Positions 44,550 to 53,346 of a DNA stretch of 64,000 nucleotides are shown piece by piece. The DNA is taken from NCBI GenBank assembly GCA_965217195.1, contig CBDCHL010000005.1:62001-126000 (forward strand), written 5' to 3'. The translations under genes and the position numbers were made by a program. Each line of letters starts with the position of its first letter. Within the stretch, counting starts at the first letter, position 1. The notes under the pieces were generated by a model that saw only the letters and a list, made by a program, of their open reading frames with translations, searched no databases and had not been told where the DNA came from. The stretch comes from UBA6623 sp965217195 (GTDB taxonomy: Bacteria > Acidobacteriota > Terriglobia > Bryobacterales > UBA6623).

Positions 44550-45335
44550 CTAGCTTGCCGCCTTGACCATTTCGACCAAGACCTCGCGGGTCTCTCGGGT
44601 CGTGCGAACTTCGCGTGAGAAAGCGATGCGTGCACCGCGCATTCCATCCGCCGTTTTCAGGCGGGTGTGAAAGCCGAGTCGGTCGACCGCCGTCATTTGC
44701 ACCTTCTCGGCTTCGATGCCGGCGTGAACCTTCGCCAGCAGAATCAGCGCGTCGGCGTGATCTTCATTCATGTGACGCATGATGCCTTCCGCCTCATCGG
44801 CTAGAGGGTCAGGTTCGGCTCCGCTGTAGTCTTCCGCCTCCACCCAGCCCATAACGCCGAAACCGCCGACGAAGTAAACATCAACAACACTCATGCGGTA
44901 GAAAGCAAAATCGTCGTAGTCGACCCAATACTTGGCATTTGGGTAGGCCTTCAGATAGAGTTCGCGGGTTTGGGGAACTTCCTCCTCGCCGATGACAGAT
45001 GCCTCGCCCATCAGGGTTACGCGCGCCGCGCCCAGCACGTCGGTTGCGCCCGGGTCCTGCATCACGAGCAAAGCCGCCCGCGGATCGCCCTGCAGATTTT
45101 GCGTATGCATCGCCATGTTGCTGATCAAAAACAACGGTCGTCCCTCGGCGTCGAGCCCAAAGGGCATGACGGACCCAAAGGGAAAACCCCGCTGTTTGCG
45201 CGATTGCGTGGAAAGGGTCCCCACGCAACCCAAGTGCATCAACGTGCGCGCCTGCTCGGCATGGCTCGGCGTCGGCACATCCGCCCCCGCCGGCATCGCC
45301 GTCGCCCCGTGCTGTCCGCGAGATGTTGTGGCCAT
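44550..45335 (-). CDS. Pyridoxamine-phosphate-oxidase-fold protein, HugZ-like
   Basis: 261 residues. N-terminal split-barrel flavin-binding domain (HLGCVGTLSTQSRKQRGFPF, RPLFLISNMAMHTQNLQGDP) and a C-terminal DUF2470 domain (GIMRHMNEDHADALILLAKV) as in HugZ-type heme oxygenases and related flavin/heme proteins. Soluble. Ribosome site AAGGGG before the ATG. Actual substrate (heme, flavin or F420) is not clear. Convergent with leuB. Confidence 0.85.
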   Translation of the reverse strand: MATTSRGQHGATAMPAGADVPTPSHAEQARTLMHLGCVGTLSTQSRKQRGFPFGSVMPFGLDAEGRPLFLISNMAMHTQNLQGDPRAALLVMQDPGATDVLGAARVTLMGEASVIGEEEVPQTRELYLKAYPNAKYWVDYDDFAFYRMSVVDVYFVGGFGVMGWVEAEDYSGAEPDPLADEAEGIMRHMNEDHADALILLAKVHAGIEAEKVQMTAVDRLGFHTRLKTADGMRGARIAFSREVRTTRETREVLVEMVKAAS

Positions 45336-45513
45336 GAAAATTTCCCCTTCTCATCGTACCGGGGACCGTGTGCCGGATTCCGTGTTGCTGATCCCGTGCC
45401 GCCGCAAGTCTCAGGTCAGGTGTTCGCGATTGACGCGGCTTGTCGCCGATCTCGCCAAAGCCCCCAACCGCAAGCCCAAAATGTCGTTCAAGGGGCCTCG
45501 TCGAAAGCTTTAG
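45334..45513 (+). CDS. Possible small basic protein, 59 residues
   Basis: ATG 45334 overlaps, on the opposite strand, the start codon of the HugZ-like gene (CATG). The product (RTGDRVPDSVLLIPCRRKSQ, LVADLAKAPNRKPKMSFKG) is strongly basic. No recognised family and only GC-typical composition; it may be chance. Confidence 0.2.
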   Translation: MKISPSHRTGDRVPDSVLLIPCRRKSQVRCSRLTRLVADLAKAPNRKPKMSFKGPRRKL

Positions 45514-45587
45514 CCGGCTCGCATAAGGACCAGTCGCCGGGAGGTGACCCTGTGTCTTTATTGGGTCGAAGGCCCACTCTCTCCGCG

Positions 45588-46601
45588 CTAAACGGCACCC
45601 GGGGTAAGCATTCGCCGCGGGTTATCGATCAGCAACTTATCGAGTTCTCCTTGCCCAAAGCCCCGTTGCCGCAGCATGGGCAGGAATTCCTCGAACAAGC
45701 CCGTGTAGCGGCGAAAGTCCTTCTTTTCAGTTGTGCCGGGTTGGAACCAGCCAGCGTCCTGAGAGATCAGGACGCGGTCCAACAGATCCGCCTCCGCCAT
45801 CTCAAGAACGCGTTCGAGAATCCAATCGGTCGCCTCGGCGTGATCGGGCTTGATCCCGTCGTAACTAATCCAGACACCGCGACGGGCGATACGTAGAACA
45901 GCAGAAAGGTCCTCTTCGGCCTGGGCGTGGATCCAGACGAAACGCGAAAAATCGACGCCGGCGGCTTCGAGGATCTCCAGCTCCTCAAGCACCGGAGCGG
46001 CCGGGCCGGAGTGGACCCCGAACGGGACCCCCGTCTTGCGGTGAGCAAGCGCCGCCGCCCGCACCAGCTTGCGCTCAATCGGGCTCAAAGGAGCGGTCGG
46101 ATTCACCCCGCTCTTGATAAACCCCGCGCGGACTCCGGTTTCGTTGATGCCCTGCTCAATTTCCCGCACGTAGCGCGCCGCCAAATGTTCGGCGGTTTCG
46201 GTCCGCGCATAGCTCGGAATGAAACGACCCTCAATCGCACCATAGACTCCCGTTGAGCAAATGATCTGCAGCCCGCTTTCCTCGGAAAGAGTGCGCAGCG
46301 CCGCCGGGTCGCGGCGAACAAGGATCGGGGAAGGCTCGACCAGGGTTCGACACCCGGCGGCTCGGAGTGCTTCCAGGTGCGGGCGACAAGTCTCGATAGC
46401 GCGCAGGCGGCTGTAGTCGCCGACCTTCCGGTCCTCCAGCGGCCGCAGATCGGCAATGATGTGCTCGTGTACAAGCGTGGTCCCCAGTTGCTCGGGAAGG
46501 ATCGGTCCGGTGACCGTGACGATGGCGGACCGGCTCGCGGCACCACACCCAAGAGCAACCGAGCCGGCAGTCAATTCTCGACAAAATTCACGGCGCGTCA
46601 C
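45588..46601 (-). CDS. Phosphotriesterase-family hydrolase, exported
   Basis: 337 residues from GTG 46601, chosen because it begins with a twin-arginine-like signal (TRREFCRELTAGSVALGCGA); the frame is open 19 codons further. Family motifs: GTTLVHEHIIADL with the metal HxH, the bridging Lys in RAGFIKSGVNP, His in FGVHSGPAAP and WIHAQAEED, and Asp in LISQDAGWFQPG. Members are lactonases, amidohydrolases or phosphotriesterases with two metals; the reaction here is not determined. Located in the periplasm if the Tat signal is right. Confidence 0.87.
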   Translation of the reverse strand: MTRREFCRELTAGSVALGCGAASRSAIVTVTGPILPEQLGTTLVHEHIIADLRPLEDRKVGDYSRLRAIETCRPHLEALRAAGCRTLVEPSPILVRRDPAALRTLSEESGLQIICSTGVYGAIEGRFIPSYARTETAEHLAARYVREIEQGINETGVRAGFIKSGVNPTAPLSPIERKLVRAAALAHRKTGVPFGVHSGPAAPVLEELEILEAAGVDFSRFVWIHAQAEEDLSAVLRIARRGVWISYDGIKPDHAEATDWILERVLEMAEADLLDRVLISQDAGWFQPGTTEKKDFRRYTGLFEEFLPMLRQRGFGQGELDKLLIDNPRRMLTPGAV

Positions 46602-46714
46602 AACGGACCAGGTTAGCGGATTGACGGCGTCAGGGAAGCAATTTCTCCGACCACGCACTAGACTCCCATGAGTTCAAGTCTGTACTATCGGCATCGCGAT
46701 CCAAGGTACTCCCC

Positions 46715-47611
46715 GTGCGTCCCCAATATTGGCTGTGGCTCTTTCTGGTTCAGTTCGCGTGGACCGGCAGCTACGTGGCCATGAAATGGGCGGGGGACGA
46801 AATGCCGGTCGGCGTCGTCGTTTTCTTGCGCTATGGCGGGGCGTCGTTAGGCTTCGTCGTCGGGAATCTTTTCACGGGGCTGCCGCGTTGGCATCGCTCC
46901 GACCTCGGTTATCTCGCGCTGCTGGGTGCGCTCAACTTCGCCCTCGCCCCGACGCTCCAGATCGCGAGTTTGCGCCATACGCAGGCCATCGACGTTTCAA
47001 TTCTGATCGCGCTCGAGCCCATGCTGACGGCGCTGGTCGCGGCTCTGCTGCTGAAGGAGAACATTTCCCGGCAAGCCGGCGTGGCGCGGGCGGTCGGAAC
47101 GGCGGGGATGTTTGTGCTCTCCGGTGTAAGGCCGCCTTCGAGTGAAGGGTGGGCGGCGGGACGGCTACTCGGAAACCTGATGTTCTTCGCGTCGTTGTTG
47201 TTCGAGGTAGCGGTGACGGTTTCGGGCAGGCGTCTGGCATACCGCTACCGGCCGAGCCATGCCGTCCAAGCGATGATGCTGGCCGGTTTCGCGACAGCGG
47301 GGGTGGTCTACGCCGGGTCGATCGCGGGCATGAATTTCACGGCGCCTTCCCTGCGTGCGTGGGGCTCGATCGTTTATCTCGTTGTCGGGCCGTCGATATT
47401 TTCTTACACGCTCTGGTACCGCATCTTGCGCGAGGTTCCGGCGAACCGTGTCGCCTTGAGTCTGTTCTTTCAGCCGGTGATCGGGACGTTTTTGGGGTAT
47501 TTCTTGTTGGGTGAAACGATCGGCGTTGAAACCATCGTCGGGGGAACTCTCGTTGTCGGAGGCTTGGCTTGGTGGCAGGCGCGCGGCGGCGGCGACGGTG
47601 GCGGAAGTTAG
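46715..47611 (+). CDS. EamA/DMT-family transporter
   Basis: 298 residues, about ten membrane helices in two EamA repeats (WTGSYVAMKWAGDEMPVGVV and ALEPMLTALVAALLLKENIS in the first; VVGPSIFSYTLWYRILREVP and FFQPVIGTFLGYFLLGETIG in the second). An inner-membrane exporter of amino acids or metabolites by family. Starts at GTG 46715. Substrate unknown. Confidence 0.9.
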   Translation: MRPQYWLWLFLVQFAWTGSYVAMKWAGDEMPVGVVVFLRYGGASLGFVVGNLFTGLPRWHRSDLGYLALLGALNFALAPTLQIASLRHTQAIDVSILIALEPMLTALVAALLLKENISRQAGVARAVGTAGMFVLSGVRPPSSEGWAAGRLLGNLMFFASLLFEVAVTVSGRRLAYRYRPSHAVQAMMLAGFATAGVVYAGSIAGMNFTAPSLRAWGSIVYLVVGPSIFSYTLWYRILREVPANRVALSLFFQPVIGTFLGYFLLGETIGVETIVGGTLVVGGLAWWQARGGGDGGGS

Positions 47612-47631
47612 TCGGCTCGACCTACCCAATT

Positions 47632-47808
47632 CACAACGCAGATACAGAGCGCTGAGCGAAAGCGACGGGCCAAGAGCGCATCGGTCTCGACTAGAAGCGA
47701 GAGGATGTCGAAACGCGCGACGGTTCGGGGAGACTCAGTTCCAGATCGTATAGCGGCTGCCTGCGCTTGGCCCGTCGCTTTCGCTCAGCGCCCTGTATCT
47801 GCGTTGTG
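47632..47808. repeat. 177-base element with 43-base inverted arms, family C
   Basis: The left arm 47632-47674 and right arm 47766-47808 are inverted copies with a single difference (arm begins CACAACGCAGATACAG, ends GCGACGGGCCAAG). The ~90 bases between are not coding. It fills the gap between the convergent DMT and PLP-enzyme genes. It could fold as one long hairpin; a non-autonomous mobile element or a two-way terminator would both fit. Part of an arm is also present at 41371. Confidence 0.85.
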
Positions 47809-47836
47809 CCTCTCGCGGCTCGGTTTTGCGGGGCCT

Positions 47837-49033
47837 TCAAGCTTCGAGGGCTTGCTCGAGGTCGGCGATGATGTCGTCGGCGTCTTCAATACCCACCGAT
47901 AGCCGCAAAAGGTTTTCGCTGATCCCGAGCCGTTGACGGTGTTTCGGGGCCAGGTCGCGATGAGAACTCATGCCCGGGTGAAGGATCATCGAATGCACGT
48001 CGCCGAGGCTCGTCGCGCGTACGACTAACTGCAGGCGATCGACAATCGCGAAAACCTCTGCCTTGTCGGCGTCCTTTACTTCGAAGCTCAGCATGCCTCC
48101 GAATTGCGGCTCGCCGTCTTCGCCCGACGAAAGCAACCTGCGAGCAATCTCGTGGTCCGGGTGGTTGGCATCGCCGGGGAAATGGACTCGCTCGATCCTC
48201 GGGTGTTGCTTGAGGCGCTCGGCGACCAACGCGGCATTGCGGCATTGACGCTCTATTCGCAGCGGCAAGGTCTTGATTCCCCTCATTGTCAAATACGCCT
48301 CGAACGCGCCAAGGTTCATGCCCAGGGTACGACCCAGCACGTCAAGCGTCGGACGGAATTCTTCGCCGGCAATGAGAACGCCCCCGAGGGCATCGCCGTG
48401 GCCGGCCAGGTATTTCGTGGCGCTGTGAACGACAAGGTCCGCTCCCAGCTCGAGCGGCCGCATCAACACCGGCGTTGTAAACGTGCTGTCGACGATCAGG
48501 ACCGCTCCGTGGCGCCGCGCAATCTCGGCGACACGGTCAAGCGCGGGAACGCGCATCATCGGATTCGACATCGTCTCGACGAGCACGCAGGCGGGTTTGG
48601 CCTCGGCGACGGCGGACTCGAAGGCTTTGAGATCACAGGGATCGCTGAATCGCACATCGACGCCGGAAGGTTCGAGGACATTCATTAGCAGCGTGATGGT
48701 CTGTCCGTAGAGGACATTCGCGGCAACGATCGACCTGCGGCGGTCGGTCAACGCGGCGAGCAAAGCGAGGTGGATGGCTGCCATTCCCGACGAGCAGGCT
48801 TGGGCGAAATCTCCCCCTTCGAGTGCCGCAACCTGCTCCTCTAAGGCATCGGTGGTCGGGTTGCCGTAGCGAGAGTACGACTGCCCCTCCTGCTCGCCGC
48901 CGAAGACTCTGTCGAGGTCTTCCATGCGGTCGTAGAAAAAACTCGAGGCATGGTAGATCGGGGTGGTCACAGGGACGTATTCGCCCGGCTTTTTCCGATC
49001 TCCGGCGTGAACGGCTAGGGTGGATAACTTCAT
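47837..49033 (-). CDS. Cys/Met-metabolism PLP enzyme (trans-sulfuration type)
   Basis: 398 residues. SSFFYDRMEDLDRVFGGEQE, SYSRYGNPTTDALEEQVAAL, ACSSGMAAIHLALLA, VETMSNPMMRVPAL and the PLP lysine in VVHSATKYLAGHGDALGG are all family hallmarks. Covers cystathionine gamma-synthase, cystathionine lyases, methionine gamma-lyase and O-acetylhomoserine sulfhydrylase. The exact reaction is not safe from sequence alone. Not in an operon. Confidence 0.92.
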   Translation of the reverse strand: MKLSTLAVHAGDRKKPGEYVPVTTPIYHASSFFYDRMEDLDRVFGGEQEGQSYSRYGNPTTDALEEQVAALEGGDFAQACSSGMAAIHLALLAALTDRRRSIVAANVLYGQTITLLMNVLEPSGVDVRFSDPCDLKAFESAVAEAKPACVLVETMSNPMMRVPALDRVAEIARRHGAVLIVDSTFTTPVLMRPLELGADLVVHSATKYLAGHGDALGGVLIAGEEFRPTLDVLGRTLGMNLGAFEAYLTMRGIKTLPLRIERQCRNAALVAERLKQHPRIERVHFPGDANHPDHEIARRLLSSGEDGEPQFGGMLSFEVKDADKAEVFAIVDRLQLVVRATSLGDVHSMILHPGMSSHRDLAPKHRQRLGISENLLRLSVGIEDADDIIADLEQALEA

Positions 49034-49112
49034 GGACGGCGGCGGAACCCCGGCGAGGTTGGCACTGTGATTATAGAACGCGGACGGGACTCTCCCCGTT
49101 CGAGATGTGTGA

Positions 49113-49176
49113 CCGAGACAAGCTGAGAGCTTGTCTCAACTGTCGAATTAGGACAAACACGAGTGTTTGTCGCTAC
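49113..49176. repeat. Variable-stem hairpin repeat, family B (full unit)
   Basis: GAGACAAGCTGAGAGCTTGT is the first hairpin (to 49137), then CAACTGTCGAATTAGG, then GACAAACACGAGTGTTTGTC. Ends at the stop of the YprB-like gene (49173) and overlaps it by a few bases. Confidence 0.85.
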
Positions 49177-50549
49177 CGGGAGCTTCGCCCGCTGAGGAAA
49201 AGCTCTTTGCCTGCCACCGCGGCTTGACGTGCCAGTTTTTTTTCGATGCGGCTTTTGCGGTGAAGCAACTCGGGGGAGCCGGGGGGCTCGATTCCCTGCT
49301 CGGTGAAGGTCAGCGCTCGCGGAAGGTCCTTTACGCGGTGCTCGTAGTGCTTGGCCAACTCCTCGCAGGCCGCGACGCGGTGGGCGTTGCGGACACCCAC
49401 CAGGTCCGCCAACAACGCCGTCATGGCTTCGTAATCGCCTCGCTTTTTCTCGAGCAGCGCCGTCTCCCACAACGCCGCAAACAGGTTTTCGTCGCTCAGC
49501 GACTGAGATGTCGCGCGACGATAGAGTTCGATCGCCTGCTCGTGGTCGCCGGAGCGATTCAGCCACCGGGCCAGCCCGAGCAGGTCGGCTCCGTGACGGA
49601 AATCGACGTCGGTGGGGGAGTCGAAGGCCGGCAAGACGACCGCCGTCAGACAAGCCAACGAAACAATGTCGATGACGTTGTGATGCAGCAGCGGGACCAG
49701 CCGGAAGGCTTGCTTCGTCTTCAAGTATTCGAAGTAGTAGTAAGGAATCAGTTCGCCCGGCAAATCGCCTTGGCGCTCGACGCCGAGAATTTCGTATTCG
49801 AGATCCATCAGGCGGCAGCTCGTCAAGCGCAATTTCCACAGCCGGCGGGCGCCGTGCAGCAGATCGAGATGATGCATCCGCTCGATGGGAAACGGCAGGC
49901 GCTTCAGCCGATAACGCGTTTCGAGCAGCGGCGCATCGTAGGCTTTCCCGTTGTAGGTCACAAGCACGTCGTAGCCGGAGAGAAACTCGGCCAGCGCCGC
50001 CAGCATCGCCGGTTCCTCGTCGTAGTCGCGCATGAAGAACAGCCGTACGCGGAAGCCGTCTTCATCGATTGTCCCGACGCCGACAAGAAAAGCGCAGGTG
50101 CCGGTGCCTCCTGCGAGTCCCGTTGTCTCGGTGTCGAGAAAGGCCCAGCGGTGGGGCGCGCAGGCCGGGATGTCGTCGCGAGAGATGCCGCCCAGCAGTT
50201 CGCCGGGTAGTTCGGCAAGATGCGAAAGTTCCATGCTGCCGTGGCGTTGGTGATTGGCGTAGAGGCGTTCGGAGAGAAAATAGGAGCCGTGTTCATTGGT
50301 GAGCCCGCGGCCGTCGAGGAGCGTTTCAGCGTCGTAGCGGGCGGGACCGCCCTCGGGCATGTCGTCCTTGAGGGGAGAGGGCCGAGGGATGCGGCCGGCC
50401 CAGTCATGGACATATTTCGGGAAGCCGTCGGTCGCCGAGGACGCGGTTTCGCCAATTCGCTCAGGCAACGCCGGCTTCGGCTTTCGCCGCTCGATACGCC
50501 GGATGCGGCGGCGCAACGCCCGTAGTTGCCCTTCGAGATCGGTTTCCAT
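49173..50549 (-). CDS. YprB/MrfB-type exonuclease with helical repeats
   Basis: 458 residues. Central RNase H-like domain: AFLDTETTGLAGGTGTCAFL (first DxE), VLVTYNGKAYDAPLLETRYR and HHLDLLHGARRLWKL, HHNVIDIVSLACL (last Asp), the DEDD exonuclease set. After ~300, helical TPR-like repeats (HEQAIELYRRATSQSLSDEN). This is the YprB family; in Bacillus subtilis YprA/YprB (MrfA/MrfB) repair mitomycin damage together. The helicase partner is the next gene upstream on the same strand (50842-53346), as in Bacillus. The N-terminal ~90 residues are basic and predicted coiled. Confidence 0.88.
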   Translation of the reverse strand: METDLEGQLRALRRRIRRIERRKPKPALPERIGETASSATDGFPKYVHDWAGRIPRPSPLKDDMPEGGPARYDAETLLDGRGLTNEHGSYFLSERLYANHQRHGSMELSHLAELPGELLGGISRDDIPACAPHRWAFLDTETTGLAGGTGTCAFLVGVGTIDEDGFRVRLFFMRDYDEEPAMLAALAEFLSGYDVLVTYNGKAYDAPLLETRYRLKRLPFPIERMHHLDLLHGARRLWKLRLTSCRLMDLEYEILGVERQGDLPGELIPYYYFEYLKTKQAFRLVPLLHHNVIDIVSLACLTAVVLPAFDSPTDVDFRHGADLLGLARWLNRSGDHEQAIELYRRATSQSLSDENLFAALWETALLEKKRGDYEAMTALLADLVGVRNAHRVAACEELAKHYEHRVKDLPRALTFTEQGIEPPGSPELLHRKSRIEKKLARQAAVAGKELFLSGRSSR

Positions 50550-50756
50550 AATGTTCCTATGGGCCTTCGCTGAGCCGCACCCTGAACTCGATCTCCTTCT
50601 CGCTCGGATGGGGTTTCACGGTCACGATTGCGTGATTCGGTCCTTCCCGTCTAAGGCCGGTTAGGTTCCGACGGAGATTGGGCCGGCTCGTTAGATCGAG
50701 AGCGCCGCGTTTGATGACCGGCTCCATCAACATACAAGGGCCGGCCTATTTGCGGT

Positions 50757-50800
50757 TCAAGCCCGGTGAACCGGGCTGGAGCGTGGACTTCCGTCCACGC
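50757..50800. repeat. Pair of adjacent hairpins between mrfA and mrfB genes
   Basis: AGCCCGGTGAACCGGGCT (50759-50776) and GCGTGGACTTCCGTCCACGC (50781-50800) are perfect stems with four-base loops. They sit in the 292-base gap between the helicase stop and the exonuclease start. Nothing else is seen in this gap. No T-runs, so a transcript-processing or repeat origin is more likely than termination. Confidence 0.55.
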
Positions 50801-50841
50801 CTCTGCGTCTTTGGTTCGCACGGCGGCAAAGCGTTCCACGT

Positions 50842-53346
50842 CTATGTCGCGCACTTTCTCTCCGACAACTCTTCAATGACGGCTTTCGCCACTTCCTTGG
50901 CTCTCTCGCCGACTTCGCCGGCGGGGCCGACGCACGACGGGCAGCCGGCTTCGCAGGGGCAAGCATCGAGCAGTTCGCCGGCTCGTTCGATCAAAGTCCG
51001 TCGCAGCCGAAACAGCGGCTCACTCTGCCCGATACCGCCGGGATAGTTGTCGTAGAGATAAAGGTTCGGTTCAAAGGCGGACGCCTCGCCCTCGCGATCC
51101 GAGCCCATCGTGACGCCCAGATCGCGCCCGTCACACATCAACAGCAGCGACCCGACCGTGCGCAAGACATTGGCTAACCCGACCAGGCCGTTTTTCTTGT
51201 CGGTCGGCGAAAACTTGGTCAGCCCAGCGAGAAAATCATGGGGGAAGTGCAGCCAGAAGGCCGTCGTATGCATTTCCTGCTCGGGCATCGAAAGCTTCCC
51301 CGCCCCGACGTTTTCGTTGGTGTAAAACTTGATCTTCTTGAAACCGACGATTTGCCGGTTCAGCCGAACGTCTCCGTGATGGGCCAAAGCCGCGAGCGCG
51401 AGGGGCGGTGAAAAAATGGGGGACAGTCCGCTTCGCGCCGGGCGGCTCGTCGATTCGGGAGAAACTGGTCGATCGGCGCTTGGGACAGTCCCCAATTTTT
51501 CACCGCCCCTCGCGCTCGCTTCGGCTCCGATCGGCGATTGATCGAATTCCTCGAGAATCGTGACCTTCGTATAGTCGATCGCATCGGTGTAATAGTCGCA
51601 ATCAACGCTCTTCACGTAGGCCTTGCGATCGTCGTAGTCAAAGCGCTCGACGTGGTACAGCCTGCCTTCGTGCAGGTAGATCGCTTTTTCATGGAGCGAC
51701 GTCAGCGCCGGGTTGAAATCGACCTGCCCGATCACCGCCGGTTCGCCCGTCACATCCACGACGACGAAATTGTCGCTCGTTACCTTTCGCAAACTAACGG
51801 CGTCGGCCGGGTAGGACTCCGAGGTCCAATGCCAAGCGTTGCCGGCGTGATGGACGACGCCGACCTCTTCGAGAAAGCGGCACAGTTCACCGGCCTCGTG
51901 CTCCCCGAAGGTTTCATCGTCTTGGATCGGTAGTTCGAAAGCCGCGCATTTCACATGGCTGATCAGGATCTCCAAATTGTCGGGGTTGACATACCCATAC
52001 TCGGGCGAGGCTCCGAAAAAGTAGTCCGGGTGCTCGAGAATAAACTGGTCGAGCGGCGCGCTCGATCCCACCAGCACCGTTACCGACAGCGAGCCTTGGC
52101 GACCGGCACGGCCGGCGCGCTGCCAGGTCGAGGCGATCGACCCCGGGTAGCCGGCCAGCACGACGGCGTCGAGCGATCCGATGTCGATGCCCAGCTCAAG
52201 GGCGTTCGTCGCGACGACGCCCAAGATTTTGCCTTCCCGTAACTGCTTTTCGATCCGCCGGCGTTCGCGGGGTAAGTAACCTCCTCGGTAGCCGCGAATC
52301 GCCGAAGCCGGCAGCGGTCCGCGCTCAAACGCGTCCTTGAGGTAGCGAACCAAGATCTCCATCGCCAAGCGATTGTTCGCGAAAACCAGAGTTTGGCGGC
52401 CGCTTTCCAGCAGCGTCTCGGCCATCCGTCGGCTCTCGGCGATGTAGCTGCGTCGAATGCCGAGTTGTCGATTGACGACCGGGGGGTTATAGAAAACCAA
52501 ACATTTCTCGCCGCTTGGCGCGCCGTTGCCGCTGATTGCCTCGACCGGGCTTTCCGTCAGCGCCCGGGCCAGCTCGGTCGGGTTGGCGATGGTCGCCGAA
52601 CAGCAGATGAATTGCGGTTTCGATCCATAAAAGTCGCAGATACGTTTCAGCCGCCGAAACACAATGGCCACGTGGCTGCCGAAGACGCCGCGGTAGGTAT
52701 GCAACTCGTCGACGACGATGTAGCGTAGATTTTCGAAGAACCGCGCCCAGCGCGTATGGTGCGGCAGCACACCCGCATGCAACATGTCGGGATTGGAAAG
52801 AACCACTCGCGCGCGCCGCCGGACCGCGCGGCGAGCATCTTGCGGCGTGTCGCCGTCATAGGTGAAGACGCCGATCTCGGCTTCCGCGGCTTCGACGAAG
52901 CCGTGGAGCTCGTCGAGTTGATCCTCGGCCAGGGCTTTTGTCGGGAATAGATAGAGCGCACAGGCGTCGGGGTCGACGAGCATGCGGTTGACAATCGGCA
53001 GGTTGTAGCAAAGCGTCTTGCCGCTCGCCGTCGGCGTCACCACGACGATATGCTCTCCGCGGCCGATGCGGTCGAAAGCTTCGGCCTGATGGGAATAGAG
53101 CCGTGTGATTCCCTTTGCCGCCAGAACCTTTGCGAGCCGCTCGTCAACGGAGGTGGGCAGGGGCAGGAAGCGGCCCTCGCGGGCAGGCTGCCGGTGGATG
53201 GCCGTGACAGGCGAACCGGGTTGTTGGTGCAAGGCCTCCAACTGATCAACCACACGCTCAAGCGAGCCGTCAACCCGTGCCAACCTGCTTTGCGTCACAG
53301 CCATGGGCCCCGGCTCCCCAAAGTTCAACGAAAGGTTCGCACTCAT
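50842..53346 (-). CDS. YprA/MrfA-type DEAD/DEAH helicase with repeat insertion
   Basis: 834 residues from ATG 53346 (MSANLSLNFG), the frame being open 32 codons further. Motif I TPTASGKTLCYNLP, II DELH (VVDELHTYRGVFG), III CSATIAN, V ATNALELGIDIGS, VI QRAGRAGRQGS. C-terminal MZB/DUF1998 part with the zinc-type cysteines (CPCEAGCPSCVG). In Bacillus this helicase and YprB act in excision of mitomycin adducts and crosslinks. Between EEFDQSPIGAEA and LAALAHHGDVRLNRQ there are ~40 extra residues (GGEKLGTVPSADRPVSPEST...) coded by a palindromic repeat at 51392-51519; the frame stays open, so the protein may still work. Confidence 0.9.
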   Translation of the reverse strand: MSANLSLNFGEPGPMAVTQSRLARVDGSLERVVDQLEALHQQPGSPVTAIHRQPAREGRFLPLPTSVDERLAKVLAAKGITRLYSHQAEAFDRIGRGEHIVVVTPTASGKTLCYNLPIVNRMLVDPDACALYLFPTKALAEDQLDELHGFVEAAEAEIGVFTYDGDTPQDARRAVRRRARVVLSNPDMLHAGVLPHHTRWARFFENLRYIVVDELHTYRGVFGSHVAIVFRRLKRICDFYGSKPQFICCSATIANPTELARALTESPVEAISGNGAPSGEKCLVFYNPPVVNRQLGIRRSYIAESRRMAETLLESGRQTLVFANNRLAMEILVRYLKDAFERGPLPASAIRGYRGGYLPRERRRIEKQLREGKILGVVATNALELGIDIGSLDAVVLAGYPGSIASTWQRAGRAGRQGSLSVTVLVGSSAPLDQFILEHPDYFFGASPEYGYVNPDNLEILISHVKCAAFELPIQDDETFGEHEAGELCRFLEEVGVVHHAGNAWHWTSESYPADAVSLRKVTSDNFVVVDVTGEPAVIGQVDFNPALTSLHEKAIYLHEGRLYHVERFDYDDRKAYVKSVDCDYYTDAIDYTKVTILEEFDQSPIGAEASARGGEKLGTVPSADRPVSPESTSRPARSGLSPIFSPPLALAALAHHGDVRLNRQIVGFKKIKFYTNENVGAGKLSMPEQEMHTTAFWLHFPHDFLAGLTKFSPTDKKNGLVGLANVLRTVGSLLLMCDGRDLGVTMGSDREGEASAFEPNLYLYDNYPGGIGQSEPLFRLRRTLIERAGELLDACPCEAGCPSCVGPAGEVGERAKEVAKAVIEELSERKCAT
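51392..51519. repeat. Dispersed palindromic repeat, family A, copy 2, inside a gene
   Basis: GCGAGCGCGAGGGGCGGTGA (51392 on) to about 51429 is repeated inverted at 51483-51519 with two mismatches, giving ~37-base arms. The inner part on the minus strand (AAAAATTGGGGACTGTCCCA) matches the copies at 7543-7645 and 63072. It is read through in the helicase gene, without a stop. Confidence 0.85.

Noticed and set aside
18117..49176. Family B hairpins as a CRISPR array
   Set aside because: Units are scattered, not regularly spaced, and there are no spacers or cas genes.
49167..50210. 347-codon open frame opposite the YprB-like gene
   Set aside because: Shadow of the exonuclease gene; no recognisable motif and no ribosome site.
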